Origin: Dipteris shenzhenensis
Lineage: Eukaryota > Polypodiophyta > Polypodiopsida > Gleicheniales
Length of the DNA stretch: 64,000 nucleotides
Reading direction: 5' to 3' (one strand)
Assembly: GCA_047967505.1 (NCBI GenBank)
Contig: CM106538.1
In this document: positions 34,605 to 46,432 of the stretch, piece after piece
Layout: each line of letters opens with the position of its first letter
Numbering within the stretch: the first letter of the stretch is position 1
Notes under the pieces: generated by a model
Database searches by the model: none
The model's input: only the letters and a program-made list of their open reading frames with translations
Told to the model about the DNA's origin: nothing
Translations under genes and position numbers: made by a program

Positions 34605-34851
34605 CTCGGGGGGGTCACTATGTATAAACCCTCTATATCACGTGCATTCAAGATCTATATTTAAAATCCCTTATTTGTAAATTTTTTCATTAATAAAATG
34701 TACCCCTTTTCTATACAAATCTATAAATTTTTTCCAAAACTATTTTAAATAGTCCCTTATGTATATTTATTTCCGTAAATTTTAGGAATAAAAAATATCC
34801 TTCTGTTGAACTCACGTGATAGGGTTACATATGATGAGTGACCCCCCCGAG
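34605..34851 (+). mobile_element. MITE, CTCGGGGGGGTCACT family, copy 1
   Basis: 247 bp, ends CTCGGGGGGGTCACT and AGTGACCCCCCCGAG, AT-rich core with TAAAATGTACCCCTTTTC. Unlike copies 2-4 it has no clean 8-bp target duplication: the left neighbour is the CACTA TNPA gene and the right neighbour is a Ty1 gag. It sits on a junction between two other elements. Confidence 0.92.
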
Positions 34852-34869
34852 CTGATCGCAGGAGGGGGG

Positions 34870-35921
34870 GAAAGTGGCTCTAGACCGCCATAGGGGAGAA
34901 GGGAGTGTTGATGATTGGGGACATAATCCTTTCCAAGAGTGCGTTCAAGGTCACATAAACTAAATCATCATCTTGCACTGGCGACCCAATAGAAGCAACT
35001 GCATCTGCAATCTTCTTCACCTTCATGTGGTAGTCATTGATGCTCATATTTTCTCTCTGCACATTATGCAACTCTTGCTTGAGTTGCATTTTCCTGGCTT
35101 ACGTATTTGTGCTATACATTTTTGTCAAAGTATCCCATGCCTCCTTCGGCGTGCTTGTATCCTGAATATGCACAATCATAGAATTTGAAATCCTGATAGA
35201 CAGCCAATACATAACTTTTCTGGCTTTCTCATACTAGCCTTAAAATGCCTGCAACTCCTGTTGATTGGGAACATTAGGAATAACTGGCTCTTGTTAAGCT
35301 CCAGTAATGAACTCCCAATAGCCTTTTCCCTTAAGGAAATTCGTCATTCTAAACTTCAATGCTTGGAAGTTGTTCTTGTAAAGCTTTTCAGTGACTATCT
35401 GTGAAACAACATCAGACACCATTACAGAACATTGCAAAAATATTCTGTCACTGCAAAATACATAACTTCTACCTCACAAGGGCAAATTTGCAAAATTGAC
35501 AAAAGTGGTATTTGACCACACAGTCACTTCCTAGTGATGATTTTGCATCAACAGGCAATAAGAATGATTTTGTCACTCCCAATATCTCTGCGCACAGGCA
35601 TATAATGCAATTTTTGTGGCAACTTTTCACCGACCTGCAGAACAATGGTCACACAGCAAAAAATAGGGCACTTTTCTGAGTGCTTGTGGAAAACTTTCGC
35701 CACCAAAACGCGCCCGAAAATGGCCTTGAATAAAAAAAATAATGTCACCGCGAAGGGCATCCCAATGTGAGACAGTACACTCTTGCACTTTCTGGCTGTG
35801 CTACCTATAGAGATTTGCTCCCAAACTCGAAAAAGGAAAGCAACACTGATCCTCATACTAAGACATTATGAACTTGGTTTGCTTTCTTGAGCTCCTTACC
35901 ACGAACCGAGCTCTGATACCA
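34870..35921 (-). pseudogene. Ty1/copia 5' region and gag fragment
   Basis: The primer-binding sequence TGGTATCAGAGCTC is read on the minus strand from 35921. Downstream a gag of the UBN2/copia type follows: VMYWLSIRISNSMIVHIQD, WDTLTKMYSTNT, MQLKQELHNVQRENMSIND and VASIGSPVQDDDLVYVTLN, reaching about 34880. Gag is cut off at the MITE; protease, integrase, RT and the 3' LTR are absent. Stops are present. The element lies inside CACTA copy A. Confidence 0.8.
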
Positions 35922-36214
35922 TGTGAAGAGAGTGGGAGAGAAGTAAGGAGTCTCACTTACAGCTTTCTTACATACACAATGGGGGAATGCACACAAAGGT
36001 CGAGGCTGAAAACAGTTTTCCTCTTCTTAGTTGTGAAAGCCAAAAGAACTCTCCTTAAGTACAAAAGGAACAAGTGAACCCTATATGTGGGTCTCAAAGC
36101 AAACTCAGCTAACCAAGGTGGCATACTAACTGAGCCACTAACTAAAGTACATAAAGATAGTTGTCATCTAGCTAATATTCATGGGCAGTGTACCAACCGC
36201 ATCTACAGCTAACA
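35922..36214 (-). mobile_element. 5' LTR of the Ty1/copia fragment
   Basis: Reads TGTTAGCTGTAGATGCGG...CTCTTCACA on the minus strand, TG...CA ends, 293 bp, directly abutting the primer site at 35921-35911. No partner LTR is in the window. Confidence 0.75.
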
Positions 36215-36274
36215 AGTCGGTGACATAAATGCACAACGGTCACCTTGGCATATCACGAGTGGAGCTATATCTCT

Positions 36275-37360
36275 ATAATAGTAGCCCTTTACCATTACCT
36301 CATGAGGCCATGGAGGAGGAGATGTTTGATGATATGGTGCGGGATTTATATGTTCATCAGTACTCAGGTAGGTATGATAGCATGGAGCAGGACGATCTTT
36401 TTACTGCAGCATCCACTCCATTATTTGAGGGGTGCACATTCTCTGTTCAACATGCCTCCCTTGAGTTACTAAACTTGCAGACCATCTATGGATGGAGCAA
36501 TGCAAGTTTGAATGCATAACTCAAGTAAGCTTTAAAGTCTATTTTGCAAACATGGTGAATTACACTAGTGGGTCAATTACTCGAATGCTTTTTCTCATTT
36601 ATGGTCTTCACATGTAGGCTATTGTGTAAAATGCTTCCAAGGGAGAATAAATTATTGACCTCAAGAGATATGGCAAGGCAACATGTGACCTCTCTTGGAG
36701 GATTAGATTACCAGTGCATCCATGCATGCGTCAACGATTGAGTTCTATTTCGTGGACCACATAAGGATGCAAGAGAGTGTCCTACTTGTGGAGAGGCAAG
36801 ATATAGAGTAGATCTCAAAACTTTGGATGTGCCTTGTAAGGTTCTGTGACATTTTCCCATAATCCCTCGCATCCAACATATGTTCAAGTGCAAATCCATT
36901 ATAGAGCTCATGTCATGGCATTCCTCCTATCGATCAACTGATGGCAAGTGGAGAACTCCCGCAGACACTCCTACGTGGAAGCACATTGAAGACATATGGC
37001 CAAGCTTCAAGGAAGAACCTAGGAACTTGAGACTTAGATTGGGTATGGACGGTGTGAATCCATTTGGTCTCAAAAGCACCTCTTATAGCGTATGGCTAGT
37101 GATATTGGTGAATTATAATCTTCCACTCTCTATGGCGATTAAGAAAGGACATGTTATGTTATCCCTTCTAATTCCAGGGAAACATAAAGTCAAAAATCCT
37201 AATGTTTATTTGAAGCCTTTGATTGATGAGCTAGAGATACTTTGGAGAGGTATCAAGGTGCATGATGTGAGCAGGCCTCCCTCATCATGAGACTTCAACT
37301 GCAAAGCAGTCTTAACATGGACGATGCATGACTTCCCAGGCTATGGTGAGTGTTCAGGTA
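36275..37360 (+). pseudogene. TNP2-like transposase fragment of copy A
   Basis: Exon-like pieces match copy B: PLPHEAMEEEMFDDMVRDLYVHQ (36290), then after an intron with CATGTAG near 36616, the zinc-like C..C segment, KVLxHFPIIPRIQHMFKCKS and SSYRSTDGKWRTPAD, MDGVNPFGLKSTSYS, VNYNLPLSMAIKKGH and PLIDELEILWRGI (36850-37285). The frame is open for 136 codons at 36880-37290. DUF4218 and DUF4216 are missing. It ends about 320 bp before the DWF1 start codon. Confidence 0.78.
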
Positions 37361-37678
37361 AGAATTAAACTTTTAATTATGAGTAGGCAATCCATGTGGC
37401 ACTCTAAATCCACCTTGAACTCTTAATTGAGTCTATTATTTAGGAGCTGCTCAATGAAAGGCATTGATGGTAAGGGGGGTTTACTTCATTAGGTGATGAA
37501 AGGTTTGATGGGAGCTTGTTGTTATCTCCTTGTTGTGAACCACCAAGCACTCTCTACCTAGTACGTAGCCATATGGGCCATTGATATAGTGCCATTGATC
37601 TCTAGCTATTTCGGAACAGTTGAGCGAAGGACTCAAAAAGGGCTTCTCTCCTGAATCCTTCCAACGGCGTCGCCAACT

Positions 37679-39578
37679 ATGTATCCTGCTAACATTAGAT
37701 CACGTCATGGCAGCGTTTCAACAGACCGTAGTTCTCCAAGTAACATGAACAGCACCATGTTGGACCTTAAACCGCCGCTCATTCGGCCCAAGCGGAAGCA
37801 GACGCTCGTGGACTACTTGGTGAAGTTCCGGTGGATCCTGGTGATTTTCGTGGTGCTCCCCATTTCGTTCGCCATCAACTTCCTCGCATACCTGGAGGAA
37901 AGGCGGTCGGCCAAGAAGCCCTACCAGCAGCGCCAGAAGGAGCATGATGAGAACGTGATGAAGGTGATAAAGTGCCTCAAGGAGCGAGACCCTCAGCAAG
38001 ATGGCCTAGTCTGCACTGCTCGCAAGCCGCGCGCAGTGGTGGGCATGCGCAACGTCGATTACAAGCGGGCTCGCCACTTCGGAGTCGATCTGTCCGACTT
38101 CCGCAACATTCTGGAGATCGACACTCAGCGTATGGTGGTGCGTGTGGAGCCTCTCGTGAACATGGCTGAGATGACACGGGTGACGGTGCCCATGAACTTG
38201 GCCCTGGCTGTGGTGCCCGAGCTGGACTACCTCACCGTAGGCGGCCTCATCAACGGTTACGGCATTGAGGGCAGCTCCCACATCTACGGCCTCTTTGCTG
38301 ACACTGTGGTCGCTTACGAAATCGTCCTCTCGGACGGGAAACTCGTGAGAACAACTGCCGACAACGAGTATTCGGACCTGTTCTACGCAATCCCTTGGTC
38401 ACAGGGCACTCTAGGCCTCCTGGTCGCCGCCGAGATCAAGCTCATCCGCATCAAAGAGTATATGAAAGTCACGTATGCGCCTGTCCGGGGAAGCCTTACT
38501 GAGCTTGGGCTCGCTTACATCGAGTCCTTCACAGATCCTGATGGAAACCAGGACTCCAGCTACAAAGTGCCGGAATTCGTGGAGGGCATGATCTATAGCC
38601 CGTCGGAGGCTGTGTTCATGACCGGCTACTACGCTTCCAAGGCAGAGGCCAAGAGGAAAGGCAACGAAATCAACGAGCAGGGCTGGTGGTTTAAGCCGTG
38701 GTTCTACCAGCACGCCCAGACGGCGCTGAAGAGGGGCCGGTTTGTAGAGTATATTCCCACCAGGGAGTATTACCATCGTCACACGCGATCCCTTTACTGG
38801 GAGGGCAAGCTCATCGTGCCCTGCGCAGATCAGTTGTGGTTCCGACTGCTGCTTGGGTGGGCTATGCCGCCCAAGATCTCCCTCCTCAAGGCCACTCAAG
38901 GAGATGCCATTAGGAACTACTACCATGAGAAGCACGTGATTCAAGACTTGCTTGTCCCTCTCTACAAGGTGCCGGAAGCCCTGGAATTTTGTCACCAGGA
39001 GCTAGAGGTCCGTTCACTCCTATCCCGAAGTCTTCAATTTAGCAGAATTGGGTGGATTCTAGTTCGTGTTTACAAATTGTGTAAGGAATTGATTTGAATA
39101 GATGTTTGATTGTTTAATCAAAGTGCAGCTCTACCCCATCTGGTTGTGCCCGCACAAACTTCACAAGCGCCCAATCAAAACCATGGTCAACCCGGAGCCT
39201 GGCTTCGAGAAACACCGTAGGCGAGGGGACACCCCAGATGCCCAAATGTACACCGACGTTGGCCTCTATTATACTCCCAACCCAATCCTTCGCAACGAGG
39301 AGTTCGATGGAATTGAGGCTTGCCGCCGAGTGGAGCAGTGGCTAATCGAAAACCATGGTTACCAGGCCTTGTATGCTGTGACGGAGCTCAGCGAGAAAGA
39401 CTTCTGGCGTATGTTCGACGTGGGCCTCTACAACCGGTGCCGCATTAAGTACAAGGCTGTGGGGACGTTTATGAGCGTCTACTATAAATCTAAGAAAGGA
39501 CGCAAGACAGAGATGGAAGTCCGAGAGGAGGAGCAGAAGATTAGTGAGGATGCTGATCCGGATGTTCCCATCAAATAA
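37679..39578 (+). CDS. DWF1: Delta24-sterol reductase (DWF1/DIMINUTO, DHCR24 family)
   Basis: Membrane-bound FAD enzyme that isomerises and reduces the delta24(28) side-chain bond of 24-methylenecholesterol-type sterols, giving campesterol and sitosterol and so feeding brassinosteroid synthesis. Exons 37679-39007 and 39129-39578 join in phase 0 to 592 residues. After a charged N-terminus (RPKRKQ) there is one membrane segment (about 52-72), then the FAD-binding domain with VGMRNVDYKRARHF (121-134) and GGLINGYGIEGSSH (188-201). WWFKPWFYQHAQTALK, EYIPTREYYHRHTR and YPIWLCPHK are kept. Angiosperm DWF1 starts near MSDL, about 30 residues shorter, so Met23 (37745) or Met27 (37757) is the likelier start; an upstream in-frame TGA is at 37652. 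No internal stop. Slight departures (VVPELDYLTVGG) occur near the FAD motif. GC-rich, unlike all neighbours. Confidence 0.95.
39008..39128 (+). other. Intron of DWF1
   Basis: 121 bp, donor GAG|GTCCGT and acceptor AGTGCAG|CTC. Read-through would end at a TGA at 39095; splicing restores HQELE-LYPIWLCPHK, matching the conserved HxExEVYPxWLCPHK block of the family. The donor is weak (GTCCGT). Intact splicing argues against a processed retrocopy. Confidence 0.85.
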
Positions 39579-40235
39579 GGTCCGAATCTCGCTTCTAGAG
39601 AAATTGTTGGTCTGGACTGGCAAGTCTCCCAATGTTCATTTGGCTTTGTTTTGTGTTCCACATTTGCGCCTCTCTCGTCAGCTCCTTTTAGTGCTACGTT
39701 TTCATGGTTCAAGACATCAAACCTTTGCTTAATCCTCGCGAACTGCACTGAACCCTTGCAATACTACCATTATAGTGTGGAAAAGTTTAACATGCAATGG
39801 GTGTAAAGTGTTGAACTTGCAATGTTGTAACGTATTTGTAGTATGTAATCTATGTGATCCTCTGGTGGTGGTATTTTGAAAGAATTTATATCACATATGG
39901 TGTCACAATTTAACTTTTTTCTCCATACACATGCAATTGTGCAAATTGCCTTCTCAAGAATTTTTGTTCCAATGCATCTTTGTTTTTAAAAAGTTAGACA
40001 TAAAGGCAATGGATTTAATCTCTGAAGCAAGTAATCCTGTCCGAAGTAATGCCTATATTATATACTGAGAAAGAGGATTTCAAAATTTTTGGGCAAATTA
40101 AGAAATTGATCCAAAAATTTCAAAAGAATGGGTTCAAGAGGGATAAAAGTAGAAAACTAATCAGAAGATTCATACGCAAGAGTTCCTGGGATATGCCTTG
40201 GACCTTCCAAAAGTGAGGAAGTGGTTAGGTAAGTA
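39579..40235. other. DWF1 3' flank
   Basis: Probable 3' untranslated region and downstream DNA. No clear AATAAA signal near the stop. No other gene seen before the MITE at 40236. Confidence 0.5.
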
Positions 40236-40481
40236 CTCGGGGGGGTCACTATATATAAACCCTCTATACCACGTGCGTTCAAGGCCTATTTCTAAAATCC
40301 CTTATCTGTAAATTTTTCATTAATAAAATGTACCCCTTTTCTATACAAATCTGTAAATTTTTTCCAAAACTATTTTAAATAATCCCTTATGTATATTTAT
40401 TTTTGTAAATTTTAGAAATAAAAAACATCCTTCTGTTGAACTCACGTGATAGGGTTACATATGATGAGTGACCCCCCCGAG
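40236..40481 (+). mobile_element. MITE, CTCGGGGGGGTCACT family, copy 2
   Basis: 246 bp with perfect 15-bp inverted ends and a perfect 8-bp target duplication GGTAAGTA (40228-40235 and 40482-40489). Lies about 660 bp downstream of DWF1. An 8-bp duplication is compatible with hAT, P, Merlin and some other superfamilies; the ends do not let me choose. Confidence 0.95.
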
Positions 40482-40629
40482 GGTAAGTACACCTCCACAA
40501 CCCACGATCTATAGAGACTTGTATATTGTACATTTTTTTGGGCAGTAGTCTGACCCAATCCATGGCGATGGGCGGTCTACTACCCTCACTTGGATTATGT
40601 GTCGGACCTACAGGTATGTGGTAGGTGGG

Positions 40630-40663
<34 letters not shown>

Positions 40664-43488
40664 CCTCCCATTGTGGGATGTGTCAGGATAGACCTCAATC
40701 GTATGGAGGATCTTCTCGAGTTAATACGATGATGCATGAATTTGTGGAAATAGAGATTTGATAGGCATACCAGATTATGAGAATGTCGATGTTGGGACAC
40801 GTGATTATAGAGAGTAATCATAGCCGGACCATGGGATCCGAATTACTATATGCTATATGGTTCAAAACTATATTTCAGAGGTATTATTGGAAATTGATGG
40901 AAGTATTAGGGATAGGAAAATTGAAAATACACTAGCTTATTGCTTCTAGTCATTTTGTTAATGCTCTCATTGAGAGCAATTGGAACACCATGGATTTTGA
41001 GGATAACATGAAGATTTTATATAGAATATAGAAGATCTATCTAGCTTGAGAAATAAAAAAAGAAGTGGGAAAAGTCAACTAGCACATTTTTTTCTTCAAT
41101 GGCAAGATCACATATGTGATCAAGGTATATCTAGTAATACCTAGTTCTAGAGTCACATTAACCATGGGTGAAAGTGACTAGCTATACTTCACATTGCCAT
41201 CCAGATATCTAAGCATGCCATTTGATACAAAGTAGCTTTTTTCCTAGGGTAGCACTAATAATGTTTGGGAAATTTTTAATTTTTTCAGTTTTCACATGTC
41301 AAATTGATAGATCCCTCTTTTTTCTCTCTTTTTTGTGGAATCCACAATTTGGTGTTTGGACCCACTACAATGGATGTGTCATAGCAAGTGTTTCCTCCTC
41401 ATGGTTTATTATTTGTAACCGTATCATGGTGCTTTGAGTTATGTGAGTGATGAATGCATTCAAGCTAAGGCCTTTAAATCAAAATGGATTGCGAAAATAC
41501 TAGATCAGCAGCCTTAAACCTGACCTCGCAGTTGCATTAAAACAACTTCAGGTTTGTTAGGCCCTTAACCTCACAGTTATGTCATTTTGAAAGAAATAGG
41601 GTTTTAATATTTTAGTATATTTTTGGGTTCTAACACCCCCCTATATAGCTTATGATGTGTAGGATGGGGGACCTTGGATCTTTATAAATTTCCCTTGCAT
41701 ATTAAACTTTTTTGCAGGAAGTCAATGCATATTCTTTATGGACCTTGTCCAATGAGTTAGTACCCAAGGGTCTCTGTTCTTAAGTGAACGACAAGCTCAT
41801 ATGAAGCTTTCCATTCATTGGACTCATGAGACGCCTTTTAATCTCTCCTATACCTGATTCACACAAAGAAATTAAAAATGTAGAGTTAAATGATGATTGT
41901 ATTGAGATATTCTAAAAATATAAAGAGGATTTGACGAGTTCCATCTACAAGTTCCACTTCTAACCTTTAGAATTGAAAGACCTACCAAGCTTGATTTTTG
42001 TAAAAAACATGAATGAGAACTCATATACAAACTTAATCAATTGATTAGGAGCTTCTTGAATCCCATTTTGAAACAAATTCGTGCATCCCAACAAATGGCC
42101 TAACTTTCATGGTAGAATGTTTAAGTTCGCTCGATCAATATTGACAAGTTTCAATTTCTTGTTTTGAATATGAGGACGATGTGTTGCCTTGAGCTGGTGT
42201 GGTAGCGCTTGGTCTTCATTCTTGACAACGTGTTGTGTTGACTTGGAGATGGTGTGGTACTACTTACTCTTCATTCTTGGTGCATTCCATTAACTTTGAG
42301 GCTTAAGGATTGTCATTTTTCATTCTATTGGTTCATTGTTCATGATATTGAGATATAAATTTAGCTAAGCTTTCATGATCCTAAACATGATATACCACCT
42401 CCTGGAATGCAATACCATGATCTCACACTAGAAGAACACTTCTGACTTACTAAGGACCCTATACATAGTATCTTGGAAGCACAACTTGGAGGGAAATATC
42501 CTCTTAGGACCACCATTAGATGGCCTTAGTTTATGACCCTTACATACTCCAGGAGCAAGGAATTGCGAGGGAATTAAATGGGTGTTTTACTTCACCGAAT
42601 TAAATGGGCATTTTGATTCACCGAATTAAAACGTTGTAAACATTTTTTGACCGCCCTAGGAGCACTTAAACCACCCCCGCCATGATTTTCAATTGGGACC
42701 CTGTTATCGCATGGTAAAACCACCAACTATGCGGTATCATGGTTGATAAAGAAAGCTTCCAAAATACTTTGTGAGTTTTCATATCCTTTTAAAAAGTGTC
42801 TAGTGTTGGTGGTGGGCTCACTTAGGCCAGCTGATATCCACCCAGACTAGGATGAAAATGGATAAATGCGTAGCTTAAATTTGATAGGTTATCGGTTGTT
42901 GATTTGAAAGTTATTTTTCCAAGAATGTTTTCATGTAAATACATTTAAAGTTTTTTTCACAAAAAGAAAAGGAGAAAAGTTTCTTTTTTGTAGACATTAG
43001 CTTTTAAAATGTAGTGAAATTTCACATTTTTAATAGTTTACTAGTAGCTATATAGCCTATATATAGATTTCAAAAAGTTAGTAAAAAATATATGCCAATA
43101 ATTGCAAGTATCTATGTGCCAGTGGGCAGTCCGCTTATGCCAACTTGTAACTACTCGCATAATATCTTTGAACCATTGCGAGTGGGTGATCCGCATATGC
43201 CGATCAGTAACTACTCGCACATGGAAAATGTTATATTATAGTTTATATGTACTTATTAGGAAAGAAAGTACTTGGCTTTCGCTAGTTGTGGCTCACATTT
43301 GCCAACTGATAACAACTTGTTGAAAGTCTAGCCGAGTGTGTAGCTTGCAATCGCTAGCTTGTATCAACCCATACATTATCATTGCAGACTAAGTTTTCTT
43401 GTAAGAGGAAATTAGTGGTATTATATATTGTACATTTATGTGCAAAGAAAAAACTATTTATCTCAAAACAATTAGTTGATATTAAATA
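40482..43488. other. Unassigned intergenic DNA
   Basis: No conserved coding sequence recognised over 3 kb. Contains a CA microsatellite (40630-40662) and a loose repeat at 43090-43330 around CCGCATATGCCGATCAGTAACTA variants. The rest is AT-rich and featureless to my eye. Confidence 0.5.
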
Positions 43489-44299
43489 CACAACAAGACA
43501 AAGCACCTATAGATGTGCACATAGACGCGTTTATTGAACTTAAAAAAAAACTTATGGGTGCGTGCATTTGCACATCTATTTGCACGTCTAGAGACCCACA
43601 TCTAATGGTGCATCTATATAGTAGATAGATGTGCGTATAGACACACATATAGACACATTTATAAACGGTCTCATAGATGCTTATAGACACACAAATAGAT
43701 GCACCTCAAACAGACAAACACATATATAGATGCGTTTATAAATGCACTGATAGACGTGCTACATAATATTTTTTAAATTTACAGAATGCTGTGTATGTTG
43801 TGTATGCTATGTAGTTACAGGAATCCCATTTCCACATTGTGTAATTTAATTCTTACAACCAACTGCATTTTAATTAGCACTCTTGCAAGCGCGTCTATAG
43901 CCGACAATTACAATTCCAAATAAAACATTACAACTCCAAAACGTTTAGTTCACAAGGCATTAATTGATAGAACGTTGCACAAGAAAATTAAAAGCTCAAA
44001 AAGTGCTTGTATGTACATATAGCATGAAGCTAAGCCACGTCATGTGGCTTCAAGTACAAAAAATAAGAGGAGTGTATATACAAGAGGCACGAAGCCAAAC
44101 CAGTGGCTTTAAGTACAAAAAAGAGTAGCTAGCACTACTTTTACTACTAATCTAAGTTCTGCACATCCTCGCTCCCTTCCACGCTCCCTTCTGCGCTCCC
44201 TTCTATGCTCCCTTCTCTGCCTCCTTCCTTGTCTTCTTCCTCGTCTTCTTGTGCAGGGGCCTGTAAACAAGGGACAACATATATCAATGTATGAAAAAT

Positions 44300-45586
44300 C
44301 AAATATTTACTTATAATATTGACATTATTTAATTACTTTCAAATACCTCGGGGGCCACTCTAGTAGCACGGATATACTGCTCCTCAGTAATCAACCCATC
44401 ATGATAGAAGTGCTACCATGTATCTTCTCTTTGATGGTGGTGGTGGTAGGCTGTCTCGATAGGAGTAGGGTATCTGCCCATGATATCAAGCTGCAAGACG
44501 ACACAATTTGAGGAGGGGTTAGTACAAAGAAACAACCTCCTAATAAACTACATGAGCAATATAATTTGAGATCGACACGTACAAATTGGGCCTCCCATGA
44601 TTCAACACCCCCTGCTCCAAAATGTACGCTTCCATATTGCTCCATCTGGATCTTTCATGCCTCCACGTGCTGCAGACTGGGGTCCTCCTTCACTAAATTC
44701 ATTTCTTTCTTCCACTCATACTTGTGAGCGGTGTGGGGCGGGCCCCTTGGTGGTTGACCTCCCTCAAGCCTGGCAAGCTCCGCTAGTGCCTGCCTCTTAA
44801 AAGCGAAGATCTTTTATTGCCAAGTATCATAACAATATTTGACTTGGCCCATTTATCTGTGAGCTGATGATTGGGGGGGTTAGGATACCTAGAGCGAACA
44901 GCTGTGAGGGTCTCATCAGCCAACCTCTTTGGCTGGTCTTTGTAGTGGATAAAGCAATCTCTGTAATTGTTAGTAATTACAGAGCACATGAAGGCCATGA
45001 TGTCCTTCCCCTGTGCATCCATCAAGATGCCTCCTGTCTGAGTGATGTCATAGAAGATCGTATCATCACCCGGAGGCACGTTTAAATCATTTGAATCATC
45101 ATCATCCCCACCACCACCCCTCCCAAAGCACTATTCCATGCATCCCCCACTGCTCTCCCTGCTACTACGCCTGCTACCGTGTCATGTCGAGCTAGTACAT
45201 TGGCCACTCGTAGCTGGAGATTGCACGGGACTACGTGGACCACTCGTAGCTGGAGAACCGAGTCTCGACTACACAGGATTACGCCGACTGCTCTGCGAGA
45301 CAGAAGGACCTCCTGACGGCATGGGGGAAGGGGCATAAGATGGCATGGGGGAAGGACCTCGGTTGTGTAGCCGGCTAGGCTGTGCTGACTCTGCTGGGCT
45401 AATCTCAACTGGTGTGGGGTTGGGGTGGTTTGGAGTCTGTAGTGCCGACTCCTTAGGGGTGTTTAGAGTACCCATCATGTAGTTGTATAACTCCGTAGGA
45501 CTGGGCGGGTGCCCTAAAAGTTTATATAACTCCCTAAAAATAGACTCTCGGAGATCAGGTGAGCCTAAAGAGCTTCCTGGCCACAT
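44300..45586 (-). pseudogene. TNPA-like (Ptta/En/Spm) gene of copy B
   Basis: The minus frame starts MWPGSSLGSPDLRESIFREL, then a Pro/Ser-rich stretch (PSPMPSYAPSPMPSGG). Next is the conserved part: DDTIFYDITQTGGILMDAQG, ITNNYRDCFIHYKDQPKRL, RYPNPPNHQLTDKWAKSNI and LGNKRSSLLR, then the HTxHKxEWKK-type segment near 44700 and EQYGSVHFGAGGVESWEAQF near 44640. The Ser/Pro N-terminus and the HFGAGG block parallel copy C. Frames change several times and in-frame stops occur, so it is not functional. Confidence 0.68.
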
Positions 45587-45599
45587 GATGAACTGGAAA

Positions 45600-46430
45600 A
45601 AAGAAAAAAAGAAGATTACTGATGAGCTTAGAAGAGAAAAATAAGAGAAAAAGAAGAGAAAAAGAAAGAGAAAAGGGAAGGGAAGAGAAGATAAGGGAAG
45701 GCAAGGAAAGCACCTAAAACTATTGGAGCGTGTCTATAGACGCGCCTAAGTAGCATGTCTATTTTCACGTATAACAGCGCGTCTATAGATGCGGATGTCT
45801 GTGTCTATAAACAGGTTAGACGCGTCTATAGATGTGCCTGTAGACACGGTTTTAGACGTGCTCTGAGATGCATCTATAGATGCGCTCCGATAGATGGACT
45901 ATTCTAAAAAGTGGAAAAGGACATGCGCGCGACACAAAAGCGTAACAGTGATACCAAAATCATTCGTTTCTTGGATATGACAAAGGACAAATCCAAAGAG
46001 AGCAACTTCCAAAGAAGATCAACCGTAAAGAGACTTACCTTGGATAGAGGTATGGAAGCTTCTTGTCCTTCTTCAAAGTTGCTTTTTTTCCTTGTTCACT
46101 CTCTTCTCCTATAAGCTTGGAAGTGTGGGTGCCTTCCTCTTAAGTGTAAGCCTAGGAGTAAGTGTGGGTGCCTTCCTCTTAAGTGTTAGACTATGGATCT
46201 GCTAATAGCAAAGTAAGTAAGCCGCGTGAAGCTTATGTGAAGAAAAGCAAAGCAAGCACGCTAAAAGTAGATTTGAAAACTGCATCTATAGGCACGTCTA
46301 AAACCGCATCTATAAGTGCGTATAATTGCACGTCTAAATACATAAAGCAGATGCGATTTTAGATGCGCCTATAGACGTACACCACAGAACAGACAGATGC
46401 AATTTTAGACACGCCTTTAGAATGTTTGTA
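45600..46430. promoter_or_regulatory. Divergent intergenic region of copy B with purine tract and palindromes
   Basis: 45600-45715 is a GA-rich tract (AAGAGAAAAAGAA type). 45725-45905 and 46265-46410 carry about ten variants of GCGTCTATAGACGC. Between them TGTGGGTGCCTTCCTCTTAAG occurs twice (46126 and 46157 region). Probably contains both promoters; the palindromes lie where a repressor or activator such as TNPA would act. Confidence 0.6.
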
Positions 46431-46432
46431 GG

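Larger units (their letters stand above)
32960..37430 (+). mobile_element. CACTA (En/Spm) copy A, rearranged
   Basis: The left end CACAACAACACAAAGCAC matches the left end of copy B (43489) and is a degenerate CACTA terminus. Subterminal repeats of the GCGTCTATAGACGC palindrome follow (33050-33180). Next come a shared block at 33220-34000, a minus-strand TNPA-like remnant, a MITE, a Ty1 fragment and then TNP2 exons. Homology to copy B ends near 37430. A CTTGTTGTG at 37529-37537 could be the right terminus but lacks a matching 3-bp duplication. Confidence 0.7.

Noticed and set aside
37529-37537. CTTGTTGTG as the right terminus of CACTA copy A
   Set aside because: Only nine bases match, the next bases do not mirror the left end, and the 3-bp flanks (AGG and AAC) differ.
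37718-39748. Antisense open frames across DWF1
   Set aside because: GC-rich coding DNA keeps the opposite strand open; none has a recognisable domain, whereas the sense frame matches a known enzyme end to end.
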